DNA from: CAYQDF01 sp964416175
Lineage (GTDB): Bacteria > Chloroflexota > Anaerolineae > Anaerolineales > UBA4823
Length of the DNA stretch: 64,000 bases
Assembly: GCA_964416175.1 (NCBI GenBank)
Contig: CAYQDF010000005.1
Coordinates: 1-64,000 of the forward strand
Direction of reading: 5' to 3'
Shown piece after piece: positions 1 to 8,179 of this stretch; position 1 is the first letter of the stretch, and each line of letters starts with the position of its first letter. Made by a program: the position numbers and the translations under genes. The notes under the pieces were generated by a model. It ran no database searches. It worked only from the letters and a program-made list of their open reading frames with translations, and was not told the origin of the DNA.

Positions 1-1018
1 ACAGCCCCAGGACGCCCATGACCGCCGCCCGCACCACGGCCGCCTCGCCCCCCACCAGCACCGCGTAAAGGAAGATCCCCGCCAGCGCGACGGCTACCGC
101 GCGCCGCACGCCGAACTGGCCACGCCCCAGCACCTGCCGGAAAGCCACCACCAGCATCCCCCCCAGGATCGTGATGTTGAATCCCGATATCACGATCACG
201 TGGGCGGTCCCGGTGTCCCGGAACGCCTGGTAGATATCGTCCGGGATGCCGCCCTCAACTCCGAGCAGGATCCCGGCAAACAGGGAGGCTTCCGGATCGG
301 GCCAGAGGCGGTAAACGGTATTCAGCGCATGGGACCGGTAAGCGTACACCAGCCGGAGGACGAGATTCCCTTTCCCGGGAGTGATGCTTAAGACCCGGGC
401 GTCCTCCAGCTGGCTGTGTGTGCCCTGGCGAGCCAGGTACCGGCGGATTGAAAAGTCCGCGTCCTCCGGCGGCGTGACCAGCGAACCTTCCACGAGCAGC
501 CGATCTCCATGACGCCAGATCGCAACCAGCGTTTCCCCTCGGCCCTCCCAGACCCGGGCGGCGACTGACCCGTGCACAGGGATTTCAACTCCCTCCGCGA
601 GAAGATGGATCCTTTCCGCCTGTAGGTCGAGGTCAACATATCCATCTCCGGTTTCAGGCGGCTTCGCCAGCCTGCCGGTGACCCTGACCTGCGAAGGCAG
701 GTCATTGTAATAGGCGATGTAAGAAGGAGAGCCCAGGTCCGGCTGCAGGGCCTGGTACCGCGCTGCTCCGAGAAAGACGAAGAGGGGAAGCAGCGAATAT
801 GGAAGGTTGAGGAGAGAGGATATCGCGCGGGAGAATGGCTGAGAGTGCAGGTTATCGGCAGGCGGCAGCCGAATCAACCGGGAGTGGAGAAATCGCGAAA
901 AGATGGCGAGCAAGAGCGCGCTTCCGGCCAGCCCCAGCCAGGTAGCATGGGGAAGGCCCAAGTGGGCAGCCAGGATGATACCGGCGATAAAGGCAAGCCC
1001 AATCCAGAGGAGCGGCAT
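1..1018 (-). CDS. comEC: ComEC/Rec2-family DNA internalisation protein (3' end outside window)
   Basis: Minus-strand frame that runs off the left edge, leaving the first 339 codons. The N-terminus is hydrophobic (MPLLWIGLAFIAGIILA), followed by a soluble DUF4131-like stretch. The Competence domain then begins with its diagnostic motif GTAHVIVISGFNI at about residues 268-280. In known members this protein forms the inner-membrane channel that admits single-stranded DNA during transformation. The start at 1018 is the first ATG that precedes the membrane segment; a possible promoter lies just upstream. The C-terminal metallo-beta-lactamase-like domain found in many members would be outside the window. 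No other competence gene is visible nearby. Confidence 0.9.
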   Translation of the reverse strand, partial: MPLLWIGLAFIAGIILAAHLGLPHATWLGLAGSALLLAIFSRFLHSRLIRLPPADNLHSQPFSRAISSLLNLPYSLLPLFVFLGAARYQALQPDLGSPSYIAYYNDLPSQVRVTGRLAKPPETGDGYVDLDLQAERIHLLAEGVEIPVHGSVAARVWEGRGETLVAIWRHGDRLLVEGSLVTPPEDADFSIRRYLARQGTHSQLEDARVLSITPGKGNLVLRLVYAYRSHALNTVYRLWPDPEASLFAGILLGVEGGIPDDIYQAFRDTGTAHVIVISGFNITILGGMLVVAFRQVLGRGQFGVRRAVAVALAGIFLYAVLVGGEAAVVRAAVMGVLGL

Positions 1019-1051
1019 CTGGTTTTCCAGCCCCAGGCGCAGGATGATACC

Positions 1052-1079
1052 AGTATAGGTTAAATCTCCCGTTCCGCAA
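1052..1079 (-). promoter_or_regulatory. putative sigma70-type promoter for comEC
   Basis: On the minus strand TTGCGG (1079-1074) and TATACT (1057-1052) are separated by 16 bases, about 34 bases ahead of the chosen comEC start. The match to consensus is good at -10 and moderate at -35. Confidence 0.4.
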
Positions 1080-1158
1080 GCTTTTCCCGGTCGTTTCTAC
1101 ATTTTTTTCGCGATCCTGGAGTAGTACCGTCGCTCTCCCCTCAACCCTGGGCTATGCC

Positions 1159-1779
1159 TCACCCATTCAGTTTTCCAGCCATCCAACGTGTTAATCCCGG
1201 GATCAGCATCGGTGTTCGCTCCCGGTACCGCAAGTATGCATCTCCGAACACCCTGACCAGCTTGCGCTCCTCGTACAGGGCGCCCACCACCAGGTAAAGG
1301 GTCAGCCCCAGGTTCAGGGCCAGCAAGTTCCCCGTCATCACCTGCGCCAGCCAGATGAACGCCAGCCCGGCGGTGTAGAGCGGGTGCCGAACCCACCGGT
1401 AAAGCCCCCCCGTAACCAGCCGCGGAGCGTCCTCTGAATTTGTTCCAACGATTTGCCGGATGCCGAGAAAGGTCCATATCCCGGTCTGCGCCACTCCCAC
1501 GGCCAGGACGACCACTGCCGCCAATTGGCCGGCGACCATCAGGTAAGCCCACGGCGCCGGGACGACATAAATACGGCTGTCTGGCAGGGCAGCCACCAGG
1601 CTCAGGACCGGCAAGAACGTGATCGTCCCGAAGAAGTTATATGCCAGCCGGTACCAGCGGTCAACCCCTGAGCCAAACCACTTTCTGGCGCGCCGCTTGG
1701 CGCCTGACGAAGCCAGTAACGAGTGTACAAGGCCGTAACCGGAAACGGCGAACAAGATAATCAATTGAGATCCGAGCAT
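1159..1779 (-). CDS. isoprenylcysteine carboxyl methyltransferase-like membrane protein
   Basis: A 206-residue multi-pass membrane protein. The C-terminal half carries the ICMT/PEMT-type signature: RHPLYTAG at about residues 131-138, followed by an EE pair at 170-171 and a GDAYLRYRERTP stretch. In the family this arrangement binds S-adenosylmethionine at the membrane surface and methylates prenylated, lipid or small thiol substrates. The actual substrate cannot be told from sequence; an NnrU/MddA-like role is an alternative. It lies in a run of minus-strand genes, 49 bases downstream of the HerA-type ATPase stop region, and no strong promoter of its own is seen. Confidence 0.75.
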   Translation of the reverse strand: MLGSQLIILFAVSGYGLVHSLLASSGAKRRARKWFGSGVDRWYRLAYNFFGTITFLPVLSLVAALPDSRIYVVPAPWAYLMVAGQLAAVVVLAVGVAQTGIWTFLGIRQIVGTNSEDAPRLVTGGLYRWVRHPLYTAGLAFIWLAQVMTGNLLALNLGLTLYLVVGALYEERKLVRVFGDAYLRYRERTPMLIPGLTRWMAGKLNG

Positions 1780-1828
1780 CAGTCAGTTTCTGTGTCTTTT
1801 TCGGGTGGATTAACCAGACGCCGAACAC

Positions 1829-4318
1829 CTAATGGTAGCCAGGCAGCTCGACCATCTCTTCCCCCACCTGGACCTGGTAAAACGGAAACCAAGCCACCCC
1901 GAACAGTTCAATCAGTACATCTTTCTTCGCGGGGGAGATCGTGAGTTCGGTTGACCGACCCGCCAGGTCTTCCCAGCGTTCGTTGACCTCCTGAAGGGCT
2001 GCTTCCTTCTCCTTTTCCAGCGCTTCGATCTGTTTCTTGTACTCGAGGATCGCTTTCCGGGATTCTTCCACATCTGCCCTGGCTTTTTCCGTCAGGCGGC
2101 GTTTGGTGAGGGAAGTGGTGAGCGTGCGCCGCCGCCGGGTGAACAGGCTGAACACGTTCTCTGCGTGCGTGCCCATCTCCTCCAGTTTACGCTGCGAGAG
2201 TTCGGTCTCATCCGCAGAGAGCTCCATTTCCTCCCGCGCCAGTCTGGCCTCGATCGATTTAATCTTCGCATCAAAACTATCTGACACTTTCTCGAGCTCC
2301 GTATCCCTTCCCTCCCTGGCGGCTTCAGCGCACAGCTTGCGGAAGTCTGCCTGAGAGACCTGCGGGCCGACATACACTTTTAACGCCTCGTTCGCGCGCA
2401 CTTTCACCACCGCCGTCCGGTACACCCAGTCTTCGAAATCCCTCCTAAGGGCAGAGATGGTCTTCGCGTCCGTGAGAGGCGCTTCCAGTTCCCCGTAACG
2501 ACCCTGCGGGTCAGGCGCCTCATTCGCACTGCCCGGATCCACCGCCTCTGTCAGGTGCTCCTCCCAGCGCACGATCCCCCTTCGGTCCGGCGTGTGGATG
2601 CGCGCCGTTTTGCGCACCTCCGCGTCCAGGTTGTACTTTCGGTCGAAGAAGCGGACACTTGCCTGGGCTAAAAGCACCGGCCGATAGATCAAACCCCGGC
2701 TGTGTGCTTCATCCGGATATGGACGATTTGCCGCCTGGAAAGATTCGGTGAAGGTCAGGTTGTTCGGCAGGACGTACTCGGCGATCCCGGCGGGCACAGC
2801 CGGCCGCGTGACTGACCCGGCTTCGGGAGCGGCTGACGCCACAGATCCCCCGATCGGTGCCGGCGGATTTATCGGTTCCACGGCTTTAACCGGCTCAAAG
2901 CCGACCATTCCCGGCGGAGCCGCTTCCACCAGCTGGTTGAGGGCTTTCAGTTGCGAGCGCGCCAGCGGGCCAGCCAGAAAGCTCATCGCCCAGCGCGTCT
3001 GGAACAAAACTGGCTTCTTTTCGTGCACGTTGTGCAGCAGGAAGACTCGCTTCCCCAGGCCAGAGATCAGGCGGTCGTATACCCGGCGGTCGAGCCCCGG
3101 GCTCGCTCCTTCCAAACCGTCGAGCAGGCGCTGTTTGTCCTGGTCCGTCTGCAATTTGCCGACGAACCATGATCCCGCATTCGAGAGGCCCTTGTAATCG
3201 AGGTCTACCGGGTTTTGCGTGACCAGCACCAGCCCGACGCCGAAAGCGCGCGCCTGCTTGAGCATGCGCAGCATGGGCTGCTTGGAGGGCGGGTTCTGGG
3301 TGGGTGGCAGGTAGCCGAAGATCTCATCGAAATAGATCAAGGCGCGCAGGCTGGGGGTGCCGGGCTGAGAACGCATCCAGGCTTCGACGACCGAGAATAA
3401 CAGTGTGACGAAAAACATGCGCTCAGTGTCCGGCAGATGGGCGATGTAAAAAATGCTGTGCCGGGCTTTGCCTTCAGGCGTATAGAGCAGGCTGGGGATA
3501 TCCAGCGCCTGGCCTTCCAGCCAGACCTGGAAAGCCGGCGCGGCCAGGATGTTGTTGAGCTGCATGGCAAGCCCGAACCGGTCTTTCTCCGGGAAGAATT
3601 TATCCACTTCGAACACACCCAGCTTCGTGAAGGGCGGGTTCTGGACCTGCAAGATCAGTTCACCGAGATCCAGGTCGACCCCCCGGCTCCAGGCATTTTC
3701 GAAGATATTGGCCAGCAGGATATGCTCGCGCGATCGCACCGGATCGATGTCAGTAAAGCCGACCAGGCCGAGCAGGGCAGTCACTGTGCCCGAGATCTCT
3801 TCGCGCAGGAGCTCGCGGTTCTCCTCCCAGGGAAGGTCTGGGGCTTTCAAGGAAGCGAGGATGCTGACCGGATGACCGGCGTCCGAGCCGGGCGTGTAAA
3901 CCGTGTACTGGACCGAGTCCCGGAGAGCCCGGATCCGCTCGGGGCCGATTCCCCAACCGGCCAGGCCTTCCCGCCAGGTCCGGGCAGCTCCTTCCGCCGC
4001 CTGCTCGAGGGACTTGCCTTCCCGGCGCGCCTGGTCAGCGTTTACCCACGGCTGGAAATCCGCCGGCGCCAGATCCGGGAACTGGAGCAGCAGGTTGGTG
4101 ATATCGCCTTTAGGATCGATCATCAACGCTGGGATGTTTTTTAGGGCGGCTTCTTCCATCAGGTCCACGCACAGGCCGGTCTTTCCCGAGCCGGTCATGC
4201 CGACCACCACCGCGTGGGTGGTCAGGTCGTCAGGCTCGTAGACCAGCGGCTCTTCAGTGGTCTTTCCCTTTTCCAGGTCGTAGATCCGACCAAGATAGAA
4301 CCCTGCGCTGTTGTCCAT
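1829..4318 (-). CDS. HerA/DUF87-type ATP-binding protein
   Basis: An 829-residue soluble protein. A Walker A motif GMTGSGKT is at residues 40-47, a Walker B-like stretch IYFDEIFGYLPP near residue 330, and a sensor-like VLVTQNPVDLDYKGLSN follows. This order fits the HerA/FtsK-like DUF87 family of hexameric DNA-translocating or substrate-pumping ATPases. The C-terminal third (about residues 660-790) is rich in Glu, Lys and Arg heptads and is predicted coiled coil. The start has a purine-rich ribosome site, GAGAGGAGCG. There is no NurA nuclease or Mre11/Rad50 partner in the window, so a DNA-end-processing role is only a family-level guess. The gene is 14 bases from its downstream neighbour's start. 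Confidence 0.8.
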   Translation of the reverse strand: MDNSAGFYLGRIYDLEKGKTTEEPLVYEPDDLTTHAVVVGMTGSGKTGLCVDLMEEAALKNIPALMIDPKGDITNLLLQFPDLAPADFQPWVNADQARREGKSLEQAAEGAARTWREGLAGWGIGPERIRALRDSVQYTVYTPGSDAGHPVSILASLKAPDLPWEENRELLREEISGTVTALLGLVGFTDIDPVRSREHILLANIFENAWSRGVDLDLGELILQVQNPPFTKLGVFEVDKFFPEKDRFGLAMQLNNILAAPAFQVWLEGQALDIPSLLYTPEGKARHSIFYIAHLPDTERMFFVTLLFSVVEAWMRSQPGTPSLRALIYFDEIFGYLPPTQNPPSKQPMLRMLKQARAFGVGLVLVTQNPVDLDYKGLSNAGSWFVGKLQTDQDKQRLLDGLEGASPGLDRRVYDRLISGLGKRVFLLHNVHEKKPVLFQTRWAMSFLAGPLARSQLKALNQLVEAAPPGMVGFEPVKAVEPINPPAPIGGSVASAAPEAGSVTRPAVPAGIAEYVLPNNLTFTESFQAANRPYPDEAHSRGLIYRPVLLAQASVRFFDRKYNLDAEVRKTARIHTPDRRGIVRWEEHLTEAVDPGSANEAPDPQGRYGELEAPLTDAKTISALRRDFEDWVYRTAVVKVRANEALKVYVGPQVSQADFRKLCAEAAREGRDTELEKVSDSFDAKIKSIEARLAREEMELSADETELSQRKLEEMGTHAENVFSLFTRRRRTLTTSLTKRRLTEKARADVEESRKAILEYKKQIEALEKEKEAALQEVNERWEDLAGRSTELTISPAKKDVLIELFGVAWFPFYQVQVGEEMVELPGYH

Positions 4319-4332
4319 TCCAACGCTCCTCT

Positions 4333-5517
4333 CTAATCAGCCAGAAAGTAAATCCGGTACACCCTGCCCCCGGCATCGTCCGACAGGAACAGGCTGCCGT
4401 CTGGCGCGGTGACCAGGTCGACCGGCCGCCCCCAATGCGACCCGCCCCTCAGCCAGCCGACGGCGAAATCTCGGGGCGCGCCCGGGACTCCCCCCTGGAT
4501 CTGGACCTGCACGACCTTGTAGCCGACCGGCGTGCTGCGGTTCCAGGACCCGTGATACGCCACGAACAGGTCCCCGCGGTACTGTTCCGGGAACTGGTCG
4601 CCGGTGTAGAACTCCAGACCCAGCGGCGCCGAATGCGCCTGCATCTCGACGGTCGGCTGGATGACTCCCTGGCACGCGTCCGGCCAGCCGAAATCCGGGT
4701 CGATGATGCGCCCGGCGTGGCAGCCCGGCCAGCCGTATTCGCCTCCTTCCTCGACGATGTAGATCGTCTCCGGCGGCAGATCGTCTCCCAGCAGGTCACG
4801 CCCGTTGTTCGTCGCCCACAGCTCGTCCGTCCCCGGTCGGAATGCGATCCCGACCGCGTTGCGCAGGCCGCGGGCGTAGATCTGTTCGCCGCTCCCATCC
4901 GGATTGTACCTCACGATCGCCGCCCTCCGTTCATCCTCTTCGACACAGACGTTGCAGGAGGAGCCGATCGAGACGAACAGGCTGGTGTAATCCGGGCTGA
5001 ACAGCACCGTACGGGTGGAATGCCCCCCGTCAGGCAGCCCGGTGACCACCACTTCCGTCCTCCGGAACAAGCCTGACTCGTCCGGCTCGCTCAAGCGGAG
5101 CACGCGTGTGGTCTCGCCAACGTACAGCGAACCGTCGAGGTAAAAGTCCAGGCTGCTGGGGCGCGCCAGCCCCTCGGCGACGACCTCGACCCCGTCGAGC
5201 TGCCCATCCCCGTCCCGGTCCGGCAGGCGCAGGATGCGCCCGGCCCCGCGCTCGGCAACATACAGCTGGCCGTCCGGTCCGATCTCCAGCATGCGCGGGT
5301 CATCCAACCCTTCGACGTAAACGGAGATGGCGAAACCGGGCGGCAGGCCGATCGGGTGTTCCGGCGGATTCAGGATCGCGGCCGACGGTGGTGCAGCCGT
5401 CTCCGCCAGAGGGATGTCTGTCGGAGCACGCGCGTCCGCCATCCGGCTGGGCCAGCCGATCCGCAGCGTGCAGCCGATGAGCAGAAGCGGGAGCAAAACA
5501 AAAAGGCGAGAACCCAT
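4333..5517 (-). CDS. PQQ-dependent sugar dehydrogenase-like lipoprotein (glucose/sorbosone dehydrogenase family)
   Basis: A 394-residue secreted protein. The signal peptide ends in a lipobox LLIGC with the lipidated Cys at position 16, and a Pro/Ala-rich linker follows. The rest is a six-bladed beta-propeller of the GSDH type, with repeated motifs such as DPRMLEIGPDGQLYVAERG, RNAVGIAFRPGTDELWATNN and YHGSWNRSTPVGYKVV. Family members oxidise sugars or aldoses with PQQ outside the cytoplasm, but many close homologues are uncharacterised and no PQQ biosynthesis gene is present here. It is transcribed with the HerA-like gene direction and lies 47 bases from the phospholipase-D-like gene. Confidence 0.85.
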   Translation of the reverse strand: MGSRLFVLLPLLLIGCTLRIGWPSRMADARAPTDIPLAETAAPPSAAILNPPEHPIGLPPGFAISVYVEGLDDPRMLEIGPDGQLYVAERGAGRILRLPDRDGDGQLDGVEVVAEGLARPSSLDFYLDGSLYVGETTRVLRLSEPDESGLFRRTEVVVTGLPDGGHSTRTVLFSPDYTSLFVSIGSSCNVCVEEDERRAAIVRYNPDGSGEQIYARGLRNAVGIAFRPGTDELWATNNGRDLLGDDLPPETIYIVEEGGEYGWPGCHAGRIIDPDFGWPDACQGVIQPTVEMQAHSAPLGLEFYTGDQFPEQYRGDLFVAYHGSWNRSTPVGYKVVQVQIQGGVPGAPRDFAVGWLRGGSHWGRPVDLVTAPDGSLFLSDDAGGRVYRIYFLAD

Positions 5518-5564
5518 GATATTATCGATTATTCGATCATATCAGATGGCTGCCAGCCGCTTGA

Positions 5565-6676
5565 TTATTGCCGCTGCGCTGTACTAAAGATACGCTGAAA
5601 TTCCTCCAGGAAGAGGCCCGCAATCGATTTGCTGTGGATCACCAGCGTGTTCTCGTCGTTGCGCGTTCTGGCATTCTGGCTGAAGTTATACGAACCGGTC
5701 ACGACCACCTGAGCGTCGATCACGATCACCTTGTGATGCATGCTGCCCGCGGCGCCGTCCAGGCGAACGTCCAGCCCATGCTTCAGGAAGGTGTCATACT
5801 CTGACCCGGTATTGCTCCTCGCCTGCCCTGCATCCATCACCCCCGCCACAGCGACACCCTCTCCGGCGCGCTCGAGAAGGGCCTCCGCCAGGTCGTCGTC
5901 CGTGAACGAGTAAGCCAGGAAATACACGCTCTGCTGAGCGCCCTCAACCAGCTCCAGGAAGCGCTCAAGGGCACCGTCATCCGGGGAGAAATAAACTTCA
6001 ACGCGGGCGCCATCCAGGGAGATGACCGGGTGCGACCCGCCCGCGGGGGAGCCTGCGCCGAAACGGCTTTCGACGAACATCTCGTCGAACTCCGCCAGGT
6101 ATTCCCCCGCCAGCTGAGCCGAACGAATGCGCACCAGGTTGTTATTGCTCCGGTACGCTCCGTTGATAGTGAGGTTCATAGATCCAGTCCAGACCTCTAT
6201 GCGATCGATGATAGCAAACTTGTTGTGCATCAAGCCTGCGCTGTAATCACCTACGACGGGGACCCCTGCCTCGATCAAGTCCTGCAACTCTGGACCACCG
6301 ATGTTCTCGCTTTCCACCACCAGCCGAACCGCCAGGCCCCGCTGATGAGCAGAGACGAGGGCATTCCGGAGAGACCACAGATTCAGGTCGTCGACAGCCA
6401 GGTCAACGCTGACCTGGGCCGCATCGATCGCGTCCGCCAGGGCCGCGTCTGGCCCGCCGCGCAGGGATCCCGCCGCAGGGCTGCCGGTCTCGGTGAAATA
6501 GAGCGAGTACCAGCCTTCCGGGATCGTTTCAGTCTCGATCNNNNNNNNNNGGTTGGGCTTTCCTCGACCGACAGCGAAGCACAGCTCGTGAGGATCACAA
6601 GGAAGAGCTGGAACACCCACGCCGGCTTCTTTGCCCTTCGTCTGCCCGCACAGTCGCGAACTGGAACTCTCCTCAC
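5565..6676 (-). CDS. phospholipase D-like (two HKD motifs) lipoprotein, interrupted by scaffold gap
   Basis: Two PLD half-domains are visible, each with the HxKx4D signature: HNKFAIID followed by GSMN, and HHKVIVID followed by GSYN. Both catalytic motifs are intact, so the enzyme should be an active phosphodiesterase (phospholipase or nuclease). A signal peptide with lipobox LTSC lies upstream of the Ns in a different frame, and the ten Ns at 6541-6550 fall between the two parts. I therefore read one gene across a gap of uncertain length rather than a true frameshift. The GTG at 6676 is preferred because a -10-like TACTAT lies 7 bases before it. The cell-surface location is inferred from the lipobox. 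Confidence 0.8.
6541..6550. other. assembly gap (10 N)
   Basis: Ten ambiguous bases inside the phospholipase D-like gene. The reading frame changes across them, which shows that the number of Ns is not the true number of missing bases. Confidence 0.99.
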
Positions 6677-6752
6677 AGTTTCGATAGTATAGCAGCAGAT
6701 TCTGTGTGAATTTTGCAGAAATCGCTTATGATGAAAGTCACTATGCCTGAAG

Positions 6753-6768
6753 TGTAACATTTGTTACA
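6753..6768. promoter_or_regulatory. perfect palindrome TGTAAC-N4-GTTACA, candidate operator
   Basis: A 16-bp dyad in the divergent region between the PLD-like lipoprotein gene and the DUF4328-LuxR gene. It overlaps a -10-like TACAAT (6765-6770) reading toward the LuxR-type gene. Its size and symmetry fit a dimeric regulator site. Confidence 0.5.
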
Positions 6769-6841
6769 ATGTCATTGCAATACTTATCGGATTGGGTGGG
6801 GTCTTTACCAGGTAGGGTTCTTGTGAACAATTGACCGCTGC

Positions 6842-6856
6842 GTTTCCCTGGGAAAC
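6842..6856. promoter_or_regulatory. perfect palindrome GTTTCCC-T-GGGAAAC, candidate operator
   Basis: A 15-bp dyad 65 bases ahead of the DUF4328-LuxR start. A smaller dyad TTGT-GA-ACAA (6821-6830), followed by TTGACC at 6831-6836, lies just upstream. Function is inferred from position only. Confidence 0.4.
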
Positions 6857-6921
6857 CTGAGCACCATATATGCCTTCACGCATCGAAGGGGTGACGCAAC
6901 AGGGATCTAAGGAGGCATCTT

Positions 6922-7920
6922 ATGGCTGCGGTATCCGTTCAGGTTTCCTGGCCGTTTCGATCCACAACGGCTCTATCAAACTGGATCAAGGTCCTTTCAG
7001 GCGCGATCATCCTGGGCGTGCTGATCGTCTTTTTCACCTATTTCAACTTCACCGGGACGATCACCACATACATGAAGAATCCGCCCAGAACGTTCTTTGA
7101 GGCGAACATGGCGCAATCCAGGATTTACGGCCTCGCCACCACGTTCGACAACACCTACGCCCTCTTCAATGTGTTTTATCTGCTGGCGAGCGTGGTGGTC
7201 CAAATTCTCCTGTTGATCTGGGTTTATCGCTCTGCCAGGAACCTGCTTACGCTCGGCATCCAGGGAATACGGTATTCTCCCGGCTGGGCGGTCGGCTGGT
7301 TTTTCATCCCGTTTGCCAACCTGATCATGCCACCCCTGGTCCTAACCGAGATCTGGAAAGCCAGCGGCCCCGCAGCAGGGTCCGACGACTGGCGCCGGGG
7401 GAGCCTTAACCTTTTCATCCCCCTCTGGTGGCTGTGCATGCTCGGAATAACCGCTTCTATCTTTCTATTGCCCTACTTCCTGAGGAATGCACCAGACCCG
7501 GCAGCCACCGGCGATTTTTCCGCAATGACCACCCGGCTTACCGTGATCGGGTTACTGCAGATCGGCTGGGCGGTTGGGTTGATCGGATCGGTGGCAGGGA
7601 TCACGTCCAGGCAGTACCTCAAGAACGAGATCCATCTTTCGGGAGGAACGGCGCGGTTTCCTTTTTTCGCCAAAGGCGATCCTGCCACTGATGAAGCGAC
7701 CTTAAGCCCTGCGATTGGACCTCTTTCGGAAATCGAATTCAGCGTAATGATCTTGCTCAGTCAGGGCTACGTAGAAGATGAGATCGCCAAACAGTTGAGC
7801 ATGACAAATACCCAGGCGAGACAAATCATTGATTCCCTGTACAGCAAATTTGAAGTGAACAGGGTGGACGATCTGGTATGGGAAGCCCGCAAGAGAGGGC
7901 ATTTACCGAAGAATCTGTAA
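6922..7920 (+). CDS. DUF4328 membrane protein with C-terminal LuxR-type HTH
   Basis: A 332-residue protein with about five membrane segments in residues 20-235. The pattern resembles DUF4328 proteins, including WVYRSARNLLTLG and SPGWAVGWFFIPFANLIMPP. After a short linker, residues 270-330 look like a GerE/LuxR helix-turn-helix: LSEIEFSVMILLSQG, then DEIAKQLSMTNTQARQIIDS. A DNA-binding domain on a DUF4328 membrane domain would make a membrane-tethered transcription factor. AAGGAGG lies about 9 bases before the ATG, which decides the start. There is no receiver domain or kinase neighbour, so the sensed signal probably acts on the membrane part. The divergent region ahead of it is rich in palindromes. 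Confidence 0.75.
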   Translation: MAAVSVQVSWPFRSTTALSNWIKVLSGAIILGVLIVFFTYFNFTGTITTYMKNPPRTFFEANMAQSRIYGLATTFDNTYALFNVFYLLASVVVQILLLIWVYRSARNLLTLGIQGIRYSPGWAVGWFFIPFANLIMPPLVLTEIWKASGPAAGSDDWRRGSLNLFIPLWWLCMLGITASIFLLPYFLRNAPDPAATGDFSAMTTRLTVIGLLQIGWAVGLIGSVAGITSRQYLKNEIHLSGGTARFPFFAKGDPATDEATLSPAIGPLSEIEFSVMILLSQGYVEDEIAKQLSMTNTQARQIIDSLYSKFEVNRVDDLVWEARKRGHLPKNL

Positions 7921-8179
7921 CATTCAGGCATCAACCAGGCGAAGGACTGGGCGGAGAAGTCCCGCCGCCCGTAGCCGGCGATCTGTCCATTGATTTCTGT
8001 GATGAAGAACACCGAAGGTGGGTCCGCAAGCTCCGCTGCCTGAACTTCCGGTCTGAGCTGAGCGCAGTCAAAGTCCGATCTTCCAAGGGAGCAGTCGAAG
8101 AACACAGCCGCTGCTCCGATCAGGGTGCCTGCTTTTGTTAAAAGTTAAGGTGAAATTGTCGAAACAGTCGTGATTCTTT
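7921..8179. other. intergenic region with possible decayed coding sequence
   Basis: No convincing gene. The minus strand contains a short protein-like stretch (FFITEINGQIAGYGRR, about 7940-8020) reminiscent of an acetyltransferase core, without start or full domain. Degenerate matches to the dispersed CTTCGACAGGCTCAG family (GAGCAGTCGAAG near 8090) are also present. Confidence 0.3.

Noticed and set aside
4435..5076. 213-codon plus-strand frame antisense to the sugar dehydrogenase-like gene
   Set aside because: No start signal or domain; the opposite strand has a clear beta-propeller lipoprotein.
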